Shown here in pieces: positions 1 through 9,561 of a stretch of DNA of 64,000 nucleotides; within the stretch, counting starts at the first letter, position 1, and each line of letters starts with the position of its first letter. This stretch comes from Flavobacterium lutivivi. Its GTDB lineage: Bacteria; Bacteroidota; Bacteroidia; Flavobacteriales; Flavobacteriaceae. The stretch lies in the NCBI RefSeq assembly GCF_014642275.1, contig NZ_BMIM01000003.1, positions 124,001-188,000 on the forward strand, given 5' to 3'. Under the pieces are notes generated by a model. That model was not told the DNA's origin. It ran no database searches and worked only from the letters and a program-made list of their open reading frames with translations. The translations under genes and the position numbers were made by a program.

Positions 1-690
1 AAATATTTTTGTAACGCCAAATTAGAAAACTTGAAAAACTTAACCCCTTATATTGGTAAAAACTTAACCTTTGGCGGGATTGTTACAAATGTTCAATTCA
101 AAACAGGAAAAAATGGAAAGGATTGGGCAATGTTTACATTAGAAGGTTATGATGAAAGTCATGAGTTTAGAATTTTTGATGAAGAATACCTCAAGTTCAG
201 ACATTTTTTGGTAAACAATCAATTTGTATTTTTCAAAGTATTTGTTCGCGATGGATGGGTTAACAAAGAAACAGGAAAAAAATCCGATCCAAGAATTCAG
301 TTTCAAGAAGTTAAATTACTGGCGGATGTTTTGCCATCATTTGCAAAGAAATTGATTATTCAGTTCAAGATTAATGAACTACATGAGGAAATGATTAGCA
401 AAATGCGAGATATTTTTAGAGCAAATGAAGGTCCACATAGTTTGTCTTTTGAAATCATGGAAACTGAAATCGCAAAAACTTCCAATAGTATTCTTGCTCC
501 AAAAACTTCTTCAGAATTGAGTGAAGAGGAAGATACCTTAGAAGATAATGAAATAGAAATTGAAGAACAGCCTGAACAAATAAAAGTGGTAAATTTTCTT
601 AATATGCCTAGCAGAAGAGTAAAAGTTTCAATTTCTAAAAACTTACTCGAAGAATTAGAGAAGATGCAGATTAATTTTAAACTAAATTAA
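1..690 (+). CDS. dnaE: DNA polymerase III alpha subunit, C-terminal end (partial)
   Basis: The reading frame is open to the left edge of the window (K-Y-F-C-N-A-K-L-E-N before the first possible TTG at 31), so this is the last 229 residues of a much longer protein. The segment with LTFGGIVTNVQ, GKDWAMFTLEGYD and FKVFVRDGW is the OB-fold single-strand DNA binding region near the C terminus of bacterial DnaE, the replicative polymerase subunit. It is followed by an acidic linker (EEEDTLEDNEIEIEEQ) and a final lysine-rich helix, the C-terminal arrangement expected in flavobacterial DnaE. The polymerase and PHP domains lie outside the window. The next gene downstream starts 263 bases later. An N-terminal TTG start would be an artefact of the window edge. 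Confidence 0.9.
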   Translation, partial: KYFCNAKLENLKNLTPYIGKNLTFGGIVTNVQFKTGKNGKDWAMFTLEGYDESHEFRIFDEEYLKFRHFLVNNQFVFFKVFVRDGWVNKETGKKSDPRIQFQEVKLLADVLPSFAKKLIIQFKINELHEEMISKMRDIFRANEGPHSLSFEIMETEIAKTSNSILAPKTSSELSEEEDTLEDNEIEIEEQPEQIKVVNFLNMPSRRVKVSISKNLLEELEKMQINFKLN

Positions 691-834
691 CTATCCTTTT
701 TGTTTATTGCCAGTAAATATAAAGTATAAATAAAAATGTTTAACCCATATTAATACTTTCAATATATTGACAAAATTCTTTAAGAAAATTTCGTTCTAGC
801 CAATTATAAATAGATTTATCCTACTATTGATACA

Positions 835-869
835 GCATTCGTCTATTTAAAATGTCGTTGGTATATTAT
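835..869 (+). promoter_or_regulatory. Putative LytTR-type binding site, copy 1
   Basis: Two AlgR-like half-sites in direct orientation, GCATTCGTC at 835-843 and TCGTTGGTA at 855-863, start 20 bp apart. The block 836-869 matches 9614-9647 at 32 of 34 positions. A TAAGTTTG box (TAnnTTTG consensus) lies at 895-902, 32 bases past the second half-site, with no obvious -33 TTG, as expected for an activator-dependent promoter. LytTR proteins such as AlgR bind sites near CCGTTCGTC; assigning this motif to the regulator at 16868-17569 is inference. Confidence 0.5.
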
Positions 870-953
870 TTAAAAGTGAAAACTGCGAAAAAATTAAGTT
901 TGTTTTAACAAATGATTTTCAGCTAGTTGAAAAGAGCTTTTTTAAATAATATT

Positions 954-2627
954 ATGAAAAATATAATTATTGTTTTTTTCTTTTTATTACTATTTTCTGG
1001 TAGTGTAAAGGCACAGGAATTAGAAACAATAGGCACTCAAAAACCTTTTGAAATTAGTGGTGCATTTACAATTTTTAACTCCTATTACCATGTAGATGGT
1101 ATTGACCCAAGAAGAAAAGATTATACTTGGTATTTCACTGGAACTCCTTTAATAAAAATATATGGTGTAGAAATACCACTTTCTTTTACTGTTAGTGAAC
1201 AAGAAAGATCCTTTAGACAACCATTTAATCAATTTTGTATCAGTCCATCCTATAAATGGGTTAAAGCACATTTAGGATATACAAATCTAACATGGTCACC
1301 TTTCACTTGGTCAGGTCAAACAGCAATGGGTGTTGCGGTTGAATTAAATCCAGGAAAATTTAGACTTGGCATGTTGTATGGAAGGTTAAATAGAGCAGTT
1401 GAAGAAAATTTAATTTCGCCAGAAGTCCAAACACCAGCATATAAAAGAATGGGTTATGCAGCAAGAATAGGATATGGAACAGAAAGCAGTCATGTAGATT
1501 TTATTGTACTAAAGGCTAAAGATGATGAAACTTCATTGAAGTCAATTCCACAAAATACCGATGTTCTTCCAGGAGAAAATTTAGTAGCAGGATTATCGTC
1601 TAGAATGAAGTTTACTCAACATTTGTTTTGGGATGCAGATGTAGCCACAAGTATTTATACTAGAGACCTGAGAGCACTGCCTCTTTCTGATGATAGTAAT
1701 TCTATTGTAAATAGCTTCAGATCATTTCTCACAGTAAATACTTCATCTTCTATGTACAATTCCTACCAAACAGAGTTGCGATATGAAGCCAAAACCTATA
1801 AAATAAAAGCTAAATATAGAAGAGTTGAACCAGATTTCCAGAGTATGGGAGCGTATTATTTTCAAACAGATGTTGAAAATATTACCATTGAACCATCTCT
1901 ATATCTAATGAAAAATAAGTTCAAATTGCTTGCTAGTTTTGGTCATCAGAGAGATAATTTACTGAACAAAAAATCATTCACAACCAAAAGAATTATTGGT
2001 AACCTTGGGTTTGACTGGAATATTTCAAAAGTATTTGGATTGAATGCATTGTATGCTAATTATTCTGGTGAACAGAGCAAAGGTCTAAAAATTCCCAATC
2101 AAGCCACACAACAATCTTTTGTTTCACAAAACATGATAGTGATGCCAAGGCTAACGTTTGTCAAACAAAAAATCACTCATTTTCACACCATTGTTGCTAA
2201 CCGACAATGGCTTACGGATAGAAATCCAAATACAGCTAATTTAACTGAATATCAAGTAGATAATTTGAATTACAACAGTTCTATTATTATAAACAAAACA
2301 GGATTGACTTTTGGGATTAATTACCTGTTGTCAACTTTTGATTCTCAGGCAAATTATAACAGATTGGATGGTGTAGGGATAAATTTCTCGAAACCATTTT
2401 TCAAAAATAAAATGATGACAACCTTAACGGCTAATGGAACTAAACAAAAACTTAATCATGAACCATATGCTGATATTTTAAATTTCTCATTAGTAAACAC
2501 TTTTAAATTTAATCAGCATCATGGATTGACTTTGACTGGAGTTTACATTGATAATAAATCTAAAATTCCAGCAGGAATAACGTTTAATGAATATAATATT
2601 GATTTAGGATATACTTACACATTTTAA
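954..2627 (+). CDS. Predicted outer membrane beta-barrel protein, first gene of a three-gene surface operon
   Basis: 557 residues from ATG 954. A TTG 27 bases upstream would only add a tail before an otherwise clean signal peptide (hydrophobic IIIVFFFLLLF, then SVKAQ). The mature protein is rich in aromatic, alternating segments (YYHVDGIDPRRKDYTWYFTGTPL, FNQFCISPSYKWVKAHLGYTNLTWSPF, AARIGYGTES), turns with N/D/G, and ends in ITFNEYNIDLGYTYTF. A terminal aromatic phenylalanine on a beta strand is typical of outer membrane barrels. It is not recognisably PorP/SprF, SusC or OmpA. The next gene follows after 11 bases, so the two are co-transcribed. A TAAGTTTG box at 895-902 and the repeat at 835-869 probably drive the operon. 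Role inferred: assembly, anchoring or export of the two secreted proteins encoded downstream. I do not recognise a named family. Confidence 0.7.
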   Translation: MKNIIIVFFFLLLFSGSVKAQELETIGTQKPFEISGAFTIFNSYYHVDGIDPRRKDYTWYFTGTPLIKIYGVEIPLSFTVSEQERSFRQPFNQFCISPSYKWVKAHLGYTNLTWSPFTWSGQTAMGVAVELNPGKFRLGMLYGRLNRAVEENLISPEVQTPAYKRMGYAARIGYGTESSHVDFIVLKAKDDETSLKSIPQNTDVLPGENLVAGLSSRMKFTQHLFWDADVATSIYTRDLRALPLSDDSNSIVNSFRSFLTVNTSSSMYNSYQTELRYEAKTYKIKAKYRRVEPDFQSMGAYYFQTDVENITIEPSLYLMKNKFKLLASFGHQRDNLLNKKSFTTKRIIGNLGFDWNISKVFGLNALYANYSGEQSKGLKIPNQATQQSFVSQNMIVMPRLTFVKQKITHFHTIVANRQWLTDRNPNTANLTEYQVDNLNYNSSIIINKTGLTFGINYLLSTFDSQANYNRLDGVGINFSKPFFKNKMMTTLTANGTKQKLNHEPYADILNFSLVNTFKFNQHHGLTLTGVYIDNKSKIPAGITFNEYNIDLGYTYTF

Positions 2628-2638
2628 AAATAAATAGT

Positions 2639-5600
2639 ATGAAAAGAGTTTTTAAAATATTTTGCCTTGGTGTACTATTGATGACACAATTGGCTTTTTC
2701 GCAAACTACACCAACTGTAAATGTAACAGTTCAAGTTTTGCCACCATATTCAACTTACTTACCCGATTATTTGAATAGCCCAAATCGAGTTTTGTTTACG
2801 CTGCTTTCTTATACAACGGTTAATGTAAAGTTGAAAGCAACAATTACTGGCGACAATGGAATTTCAGTAAGAACCTCGGATAGTTATGTTCCTCCAACCG
2901 CCATTCAATTACAAGCCTATCAGCAGAAGATGCTTACAGGTTTGGACTTGAAAAATTATTTGGATATAAATTCTGTTATTGTATCTGGTATCAATAAAAA
3001 TGATCTTTACAGAGGTTCGAGTATTCCAGAAGGTACTTATACTTTTTGCTTACAAGTGTTGGATTACAATACTGGAGCAGTCTTGAGTAATCCAGAACCA
3101 CTAGGTTGTAGTAATCCTTTTGAAATAAGACAAATTCCTCCGCCACAACTTATCTCACCAAGATGTGATGAACCTATTGTAGCTTCAAACATTCAAAACA
3201 TTGTCTTTTCATGGTTGCCTCCACAAGATGCACCAGTTGGAAGTCAATATAAATTGAAAATAGTTGAGTTAGTGCCAAGTTCTAGAAATCCAAATGAAGC
3301 ATTGAATAGCGCTACCACGCCAGCATTTTTTGAAACTACAACGAATGCATTTTCATATTTATATGGTCCATCACAACCACAGCTAAGAAAAGGTAAAAAA
3401 TATGCTTGGAGAGTAACTTTATTATCTGGTAGAGGTTCGGCAGTTCAAGCGCAAGCTATAAACGTACAAAATAATGGAAATAGCGAAGTGTGTAGTTTTG
3501 AGTATAATGATAATACGATTTCTTCTAACGATAATTCTAGAAGTATAAATCTTCTTTCGCCTATTGATAGAAAAAAAATAAATAGCGGAGAAATGTTCAG
3601 TTTTAATTGGACCGCTTCTCAAAACACAAGAGTTAAAGAATATAAAGTTTTTGTTACTAATACTGTAAATGACAAAAAAGACATCAGAGAATGGAGTGAT
3701 ATTTCAGAAAATCTTTTTAAATATGAGTTAAACTACAGTTCATTTTCAGCACATTTAAAAACCAATTTGATAGTGCCAAATTCCATTGCAAATTCCAAAG
3801 GCAAATATGCATGGAAAGTTGTCGCATTGGATGAAAACAAGAAAATTATTGATGAAAGCTCGGTTGAAGCATTTGAGATTTCAAACTCGAGTTCTCCAGT
3901 TGCAAGTACAATTCAGTTGATAAACCCTATTAAAGGAAAACAAATACCAGCAGGAACAAGTTACTCATTTGAATGGTCTTCTTCTCAAAACTCTTCTGTA
4001 GAGGAATACAACCTCGAAGGAGTTTATTTAGAAAATAATGAAAAAGCGTCAGGCGAAATATTTACAAATAAGTCCAAGAACATCATGGTTTTAGGACCTT
4101 TCAAAGAAAAAGCATTCAATTTCAAAAGTAATATTGATGCCGAAAACAGAAAAATTGCATGGAGAATAGTTGGTCTTTCCAAAGGAAAACCTGTAGATAT
4201 AAGTGAGGTTGAGACCTATGAAATTGTTGAAGATAAAAGTGAGTTGGCAAATCTAAAGGTTCTAATGATTAATGATTATGTTATTCAAATCAATAAAATT
4301 TCAAATAAAGACCAAGACAACTTTTCTGGTTCGGGAAAAATATTATTATGGGAAGGAGGAAAAGAAGTTTTGTTAAACTTTAATAACCTAAAAGTTAGAC
4401 CAATTGCCTATTTCCCAAAATTAAAAACATATCAATGGGCAGCTATAAAAGGAACAGTTGAGATTGATACTAAAGGTATGTTTCCTAACAACAAAATTGA
4501 TTTAGAAACACAAAAAGATAGTGATGGCGCTTTTCAATTGTCATTGAACAGTTTAAAGATTTCTGCAAACCTAGAAGGAGCAATGGATGCTGAAAATAAG
4601 CTGTTCAAAATCACGAACAATTATGGAACAAGCGAAGCCAAAATAAAATCAAAATGGTTTACTAATTTCTTTATTTATCAAAATGGTTCTAATAGTTCAA
4701 ACGAACAATATGTTATAGAATCTTCGGGAGAAGGTTCTGTGAAAATTTCTTTCAAAGACAAGTTTGACGGAAGTTTGATCATGAAAAATCAAAAACTTCA
4801 AAATCTTGAAAACGCAGGAATAGAAGTAGATTTTTCGCCAATTTCTGGAATAAACATGATTGTTAAAGGATTAGAAGCTCAATTAGATTTGAATGGAACC
4901 GTAAAAATTCCAAATGCAAAACCTACAAGCAATGATTACAATAGTTTTTCCGCAATAGAAATTCCATTTAAAAACCAGAAGAATTTAAATTTCCGATACA
5001 AATTTGATTCACCTTTAAAATGGAAAATCAATGAAGATGGTTCTGTATTGGCTAATATTACAGAAACTTATGTTCACCTTTCTGATAATGGAGCAATAGA
5101 AAGTCAATTTGAAAACTACAACAATGGATTGAATTTTGACAAATTTGGCATTGAGGTAAAACTCCCAGCGGCAAAAGGAAGCAATAAAACATCAACATTA
5201 AATTTATCTTTCGATAAAATTTATAACAAAGGAAAAGGCTACACAACCAATACAAAACCAGGTGTTGAAACAAAAAACTCTGCTGATATAGCTGGTTTTA
5301 CATCCAAACTCAAGAATTCGTCATTCATGATAAAAAATAACAAGTTAATTTTCTTGAATGTTTCAGGCAACTTGTTTGTGCCATTTCTTAACGATTGGGC
5401 AGGATTGATGATGACTATCGATGATAAAAAAATTCAGGAAATCAACCTTTCTTTTGACTACAACAAAAAATATTATTTGGCAAAAAATTCAGGTGATATG
5501 GCTTACATAACTGTAAGTTCAGGAAGATTAGAGAACAACTCAATAGTAATATCACCAAGTATTACAATAAAAAATGGAGAGAAAAAAGGGTTTGAAACAG

Positions 5601-7174
5601 AGAACATGTCTATGTGTGAAATGTTTATAAATCCAAATGGAACAATTTCCTATGACGGCAATTTTTCTGAAAATACAGAGTCGGTTTGCGAAGGCACAAA
5701 AAGATGGGCTACATACTATCAATTTTCTTATGGCGTGGATATTATGAAAATAAAAAGAAACGCTGTAAAAACTGACGCAACTTTCCTCTTTACTGGAGAT
5801 GTAGTACTTGGGCCAAATATATCAAGTACGACTAAAAAAGAAATGGGATTTGTTTATCATGGCTCTGAACCAAAACCAAACATGCTGGATTTGAATGACT
5901 CTGGAAGCGTTAATCCAGGGCAAACACCAAATCCTAATAATATTCAAATTCCAAAAGGAGGAATAAAAGGTCCAAGTGGTCAAGGAGATAATTACTATGT
6001 AAACTCTTTAGAAAATGGTATCCAAATTTCTGATGATGGTAAAGAGATTAATGGTGGTTATGAAGATGGTGCACAAAAATATGGTGGAGGATTCAAAATT
6101 GTGACTGATGATCCAACATGGGGAAATTATTTCACATTAAACGGAAGTTATGAGACAAAAGAACCTGAAGTAAAAAAGGTAACTGCAAAAATGATTTTGG
6201 GAAAAACATTGAAAACTAATGGAAATTACACCTATTGGTTCTTTGAGTTCTATCAATCAGATTTTGTAGTTGTGCCAATAGTTCCAGGAATTATAGAAGC
6301 AAATGGTTTTGGTGGTAAAGCATATTATCATATTGAGCCTACTTACAATAATCTAGGACAAATAACTGAGATGAAACCAAACAAAGCATACTCTCTAGGA
6401 ATAGCAGCCGAAGCAAATGTGAGAACTTCCTATGATAACGGGAAAACGGTACATGGACATGTACAAATAGTTACTCAGTTTAAAGGTTGGAGTATAGATG
6501 GAATAAGCTATTATATAAAAGCTGATGCTGCTGCAGAAGATAGTAACTCACCAGGAATGCTTCAAGGAAGATTAAATGGTCAAATGAACTGGATAAAGAA
6601 ATACATAGATGGTCAAGGACAAGTATGGGGTAAGGTAAAAGATATGGTTTGTATAAATGAAGGAAAGGCAAATGAAGACTCGATTTTTTTCTACTTTGGA
6701 GCAGATGATTTTTATCTAAATGTAGGAACAGAGCAAGCTCCATTGGTTGCAGATGTTATGTGTGGCAGTGGATTGACAATGGGAGTTTGGTTAAATCTTG
6801 ATACAAAACGCATTGAAGTTGGAATGGTTGAGAATTATGACTCAGGTTGGAAAGGTTTAAATCTTGGAATTGCATCAGCTGAAGGTAGATTAAAAACAAA
6901 TTTTAATGCAAAACTTGGTGTCGACTTTTCACCATTCAAAGTACATGGTGAAGCATCTTTTTCAGGAAGAGCGTATGGAAAAGGATGTGTTGATTTATAC
7001 TTTTATTCAGGTTGCATCAGCGGAAGCTGTGGAGCAGGAGCAAAATTATCGGTATCTGGTCCAAGTCCAACAGTTTTTGAAGGTAGTGTAGAATGTGATG
7101 TCCACAAATACATTCCAAACTTCACACTACATGCAAGATGGTCTTCGAACAATGGTTTTGATATTTGGGTTTAA
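2639..7174 (+). CDS. Giant secreted protein (1511 aa) with Ig/FN3-like repeats, second gene of the surface operon
   Basis: Signal peptide MKRVFKIFCLGVLLMTQLAFSQ, then a conserved-looking N-terminal module (VTVQVLPPYSTYLPDYLNSP, GTYTFCLQVLDYNTG) followed by QLISPRCDEPI and VFSWLPPQ, an Ig/FN3-like domain around residues 165-285. Two further related domains follow, each with the pattern LLSPIDRKKI...FNWTASQNTRV and LINPIKGKQI...FEWSSSQNSSV (about 300-415 and 420-530). The remaining ~1000 residues are beta-rich with many N/D/G turns and no domain I can name. The last ~60 residues contain several cysteines (CVDLYFYSGCISGSCG). There is no T9SS type A sorting domain at the C terminus. Proteins with this N-terminal pattern are sometimes labelled TANFOR-domain in flavobacteria; that is recollection, not checked. 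It lies 11 bases after the barrel gene and 12 before the FN3 gene. Likely a surface or outer-membrane-associated protein; function unknown. Confidence 0.8.
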   Translation: MKRVFKIFCLGVLLMTQLAFSQTTPTVNVTVQVLPPYSTYLPDYLNSPNRVLFTLLSYTTVNVKLKATITGDNGISVRTSDSYVPPTAIQLQAYQQKMLTGLDLKNYLDINSVIVSGINKNDLYRGSSIPEGTYTFCLQVLDYNTGAVLSNPEPLGCSNPFEIRQIPPPQLISPRCDEPIVASNIQNIVFSWLPPQDAPVGSQYKLKIVELVPSSRNPNEALNSATTPAFFETTTNAFSYLYGPSQPQLRKGKKYAWRVTLLSGRGSAVQAQAINVQNNGNSEVCSFEYNDNTISSNDNSRSINLLSPIDRKKINSGEMFSFNWTASQNTRVKEYKVFVTNTVNDKKDIREWSDISENLFKYELNYSSFSAHLKTNLIVPNSIANSKGKYAWKVVALDENKKIIDESSVEAFEISNSSSPVASTIQLINPIKGKQIPAGTSYSFEWSSSQNSSVEEYNLEGVYLENNEKASGEIFTNKSKNIMVLGPFKEKAFNFKSNIDAENRKIAWRIVGLSKGKPVDISEVETYEIVEDKSELANLKVLMINDYVIQINKISNKDQDNFSGSGKILLWEGGKEVLLNFNNLKVRPIAYFPKLKTYQWAAIKGTVEIDTKGMFPNNKIDLETQKDSDGAFQLSLNSLKISANLEGAMDAENKLFKITNNYGTSEAKIKSKWFTNFFIYQNGSNSSNEQYVIESSGEGSVKISFKDKFDGSLIMKNQKLQNLENAGIEVDFSPISGINMIVKGLEAQLDLNGTVKIPNAKPTSNDYNSFSAIEIPFKNQKNLNFRYKFDSPLKWKINEDGSVLANITETYVHLSDNGAIESQFENYNNGLNFDKFGIEVKLPAAKGSNKTSTLNLSFDKIYNKGKGYTTNTKPGVETKNSADIAGFTSKLKNSSFMIKNNKLIFLNVSGNLFVPFLNDWAGLMMTIDDKKIQEINLSFDYNKKYYLAKNSGDMAYITVSSGRLENNSIVISPSITIKNGEKKGFETENMSMCEMFINPNGTISYDGNFSENTESVCEGTKRWATYYQFSYGVDIMKIKRNAVKTDATFLFTGDVVLGPNISSTTKKEMGFVYHGSEPKPNMLDLNDSGSVNPGQTPNPNNIQIPKGGIKGPSGQGDNYYVNSLENGIQISDDGKEINGGYEDGAQKYGGGFKIVTDDPTWGNYFTLNGSYETKEPEVKKVTAKMILGKTLKTNGNYTYWFFEFYQSDFVVVPIVPGIIEANGFGGKAYYHIEPTYNNLGQITEMKPNKAYSLGIAAEANVRTSYDNGKTVHGHVQIVTQFKGWSIDGISYYIKADAAAEDSNSPGMLQGRLNGQMNWIKKYIDGQGQVWGKVKDMVCINEGKANEDSIFFYFGADDFYLNVGTEQAPLVADVMCGSGLTMGVWLNLDTKRIEVGMVENYDSGWKGLNLGIASAEGRLKTNFNAKLGVDFSPFKVHGEASFSGRAYGKGCVDLYFYSGCISGSCGAGAKLSVSGPSPTVFEGSVECDVHKYIPNFTLHARWSSNNGFDIWV

Positions 7175-7186
7175 AAAATAATAATT

Positions 7187-9109
7187 ATGAAAAAAATAAT
7201 TTTCACTATAGTTTTACTACTATCTTTTTCAGTAAAGTCTCAAGAAATAAAGCTCTTTGGAGAATCTGTTAATGGTAAAATTCAGCTAAAATGGATGTCA
7301 AAAAAACTATTTAATGACAGTTCATATGACATATTGAGAAACGATGGAAATGGTAATTGGCAAAAAATTAATTCATCACCTATAATTGCATCTGAAATAA
7401 TTTCTGTTGCCGAACTTAAGAGTTCAAAGAATAAGTACACAAACGATAAATCATATAAGTTCTATATTGAAACAAAAAACACAAAAGAAAAAGACGTCAA
7501 TAAACAAGCTTATGCCGATTATCAACTTTCTATAGGAGCAATTTTTGACAATCAACTGGCAAAACACATGGGGATTTACTTCCAAGATGATAATGTTGAA
7601 GCTGGCAAAAATTATAGCTACAAACTAGTCGATGCAAAAAGTCAAAAAGAAATTTCAGTTTTAAATAATATTAAAGCAGGCGAGATTTCACCAGCACCAG
7701 AAAAAGTCGAAATCAATCAGGAAAAGCAAAATGTAAAACTGATTTGGAAAAACAATGAAAATTTCTTTGGATACAATATTTATAGAAATGGTTCAAAAAT
7801 CAATGAAGAACCGATTTTTGCAAACCTTGAAAACAATATTTATTCAGTGAGTTATGTTGATCAAAAATTACCCGAAGGAAATTATAATTATGTTATCAAG
7901 GGAATTACTTTTCTGAACACAGAATCTAAACCTAGTAATGGATTAAATTTTTCGGTAAAAGATTTAACACCACCATTGGCTGTAAAGGGAACAAAAGCAG
8001 AAAGAAAAGATAATATTGTTACAATATCTTGGATACAAACAAATGATAAAGAAGTTGTTGGCTATAATGTTTTGAGAAGCGATGATAACGGTAAATTCTA
8101 TAAAAAAATTACAGCACAGCCTTTGAAGATAAATGACACAAAGTATAATGATAGATTTGAAGAAACTGTAAGCGGTACATTTTATTACAAGATAGAAACT
8201 ATTGATTCCAATGGTAACAGCACAACTTCAAATAATGTAAGTATTTTAGTTCCTGATCATTTTCCTCCATCAAAGCCAGTTGACTTAATCTCTAGAGTTC
8301 AACCTGGGAAAATATTACTGAGTTGGAAACCTAATTCTGAAAAGGATTTAGCAGGCTATCGCATTTACCGTGGATTGAAAGACGACGATGAAAACGAAAT
8401 GTTGTTACTTAATGTTGCACCACAAAAAGAAGCTAATTATACAGATATTTTTAATGAAAAAGCTGGAACAAAGTTTATTTACAAAGTTGTTGCAATTGAT
8501 AATTCATTCAATGAAAGTCCAAAATCTAGCCTTTGGGTTCAACTACCCGATGTAATTGCTCCGCAGGCTCCAGTTCTAAAAGAAGCAGTAATAGAAAATG
8601 GCAAAGTAAATATAAAATGGGATGAGGTTTTGACTGATAAAATTCTGGGTTATGATGTCTATCGAATTTACAATAGCAAAGAGGAAAAGATAACTTCCCA
8701 ACCTGTAAAATCAAATTTGTTTTCTGATGAAGTTATAAAAAGAGGAATAATAGAATATTTTATCAAAGCTGTTGACTCGGCAAAACTAGAATCAAAACCA
8801 TCCAATAAAATAGCTATTACAACAGCAGATGATGTAGCTAACCAATTAAGATTAGTAATCAATCAAGATTTAAGAACAAAAAAGTTGAACTTGAAAATAG
8901 AAGGAGTAAAACCAGATGAGGTTCAAGAAATAAAATTATTCAAAAAAATAGGCAAGTCAGGTTTTGTTAGAACGCCATTCAAACTCAATCCAGATGTGTT
9001 TTTGGACGAAGAAACTGCTGAAGGGGAAATTTATGAATATTATGTAGAAGTCATCACAATAGATGATGCCAAGTTAAAATCTGAGAAAGTTGTTTTCAAT
9101 AATTATTGA
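7187..9109 (+). CDS. Secreted protein with four fibronectin type III domains, third gene of the surface operon
   Basis: 640 residues with signal peptide MKKIIFTIVLLLSFSVKSQ. After an N-terminal domain of about 150 residues come four FN3-like repeats at about 165-255, 262-350, 355-450 and 455-545. Each has the strand signatures I-x-W near its start and G-Y-x-(I/V)-(Y/L)-R in its middle (LIWKNN...GYNIYRN, ISWIQT...GYNVLRS, LSWKPN...GYRIYRG, IKWDEV...GYDVYRI), followed by a final beta domain. No catalytic motif and no sorting domain are visible. It starts 12 bases after the giant protein gene and the stretch behind it carries a probable terminator, so it closes the operon. FN3 arrays usually space or bind proteins and glycans; here it may partner with the giant protein. 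That role is inference. Confidence 0.82.
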   Translation: MKKIIFTIVLLLSFSVKSQEIKLFGESVNGKIQLKWMSKKLFNDSSYDILRNDGNGNWQKINSSPIIASEIISVAELKSSKNKYTNDKSYKFYIETKNTKEKDVNKQAYADYQLSIGAIFDNQLAKHMGIYFQDDNVEAGKNYSYKLVDAKSQKEISVLNNIKAGEISPAPEKVEINQEKQNVKLIWKNNENFFGYNIYRNGSKINEEPIFANLENNIYSVSYVDQKLPEGNYNYVIKGITFLNTESKPSNGLNFSVKDLTPPLAVKGTKAERKDNIVTISWIQTNDKEVVGYNVLRSDDNGKFYKKITAQPLKINDTKYNDRFEETVSGTFYYKIETIDSNGNSTTSNNVSILVPDHFPPSKPVDLISRVQPGKILLSWKPNSEKDLAGYRIYRGLKDDDENEMLLLNVAPQKEANYTDIFNEKAGTKFIYKVVAIDNSFNESPKSSLWVQLPDVIAPQAPVLKEAVIENGKVNIKWDEVLTDKILGYDVYRIYNSKEEKITSQPVKSNLFSDEVIKRGIIEYFIKAVDSAKLESKPSNKIAITTADDVANQLRLVINQDLRTKKLNLKIEGVKPDEVQEIKLFKKIGKSGFVRTPFKLNPDVFLDEETAEGEIYEYYVEVITIDDAKLKSEKVVFNNY

Positions 9110-9116
9110 TTAGGAA

Positions 9117-9151
9117 GTTTTGTTTATACTACTATCAACAAAACCAATTTT
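9117..9151 (+). terminator. Probable terminator of the three-gene surface operon
   Basis: Eight-base-pair inverted repeat GTTTTGTT (9117-9124) / AACAAAAC (9137-9144), 12-base loop, followed within a few bases by a run of five T. It is weaker than the other terminators in the window, but it is the only hairpin between the operon and trxA. Confidence 0.5.
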
Positions 9152-9158
9152 TCAAATA

Positions 9159-9188
9159 TTTGAAAGAATAAAAAAAATAGTAAATTTG
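9159..9188 (+). promoter_or_regulatory. trxA promoter
   Basis: TTTG at 9159-9162 and TAAATTTG at 9181-9188, separated by 18 bases. This matches the Bacteroidetes primary sigma consensus (TTG, 17-23 bases, TAnnTTTG). The trxA ATG follows 16 bases later. Confidence 0.75.
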
Positions 9189-9204
9189 CTAAAAAATTAA
9201 ACAT

Positions 9205-9522
9205 ATGGCTTTAGCAATAACAGATGCTACATTTGACGAAGTAGTATTAAAATCAAACAAACCGGTAGTGGTAGATTTTTGGGCAGCTTGGTGTGGACCA
9301 TGTAGAATGGTTGGACCAGTTATCGACGAAATCGCAACAGAATATGAAGGGAAAGCAGTTGTAGGAAAAGTAGATGTAGATGTAAATCAAGAGTTTGCTG
9401 CTAAGTATGGCGTTCGCAACATTCCTACAGTATTGGTTTTCCAAAATGGAGAAGTAGTTGGTCGTCAAGTTGGCGTAGCTCCTAAAAAAACCTATACAGA
9501 TGCAATTGATGCTTTATTATAG
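9205..9522 (+). CDS. trxA: Thioredoxin
   Basis: 105 residues, the normal length of a single-domain cytoplasmic thioredoxin with no signal peptide. The active site WCGPC is present in the context VVVDFWAAWCGPCRMVGP, and the conserved cis-proline loop NIPTVLVFQNGE follows at residues 72-84. It reduces disulfides in cytoplasmic proteins using electrons from thioredoxin reductase. It has its own promoter directly upstream and its own terminator downstream, so it is a monocistronic unit set between two surface-protein regions. The start ATG is preceded by no in-frame alternative of interest. Confidence 0.97.
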   Translation: MALAITDATFDEVVLKSNKPVVVDFWAAWCGPCRMVGPVIDEIATEYEGKAVVGKVDVDVNQEFAAKYGVRNIPTVLVFQNGEVVGRQVGVAPKKTYTDAIDALL

Positions 9523-9550
9523 TCATTGCGAAGAAATAGTAATCCAATGA
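9523..9550. repeat. Degenerate copy of a dispersed TCATTGCGA-type repeat
   Basis: TCATTG (9523-9528) and CAATGA (9545-9550) form inverted ends around GCGAAGAAATAGTAATC. The layout resembles the short intergenic TCATTGCGA...AATCC repeats common in Bacteroidetes genomes. It starts directly after the trxA stop codon. Family assignment is from memory and there is no second copy in the window. Confidence 0.4.
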
Positions 9551-9561
9551 AAAAGAAAATT

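Noticed and set aside
954-9109. The three-gene operon as a SprB-type gliding locus
   Set aside because: No SprB, SprF/PorP or Rem-type sequence features could be recognised and no sorting domain is present.
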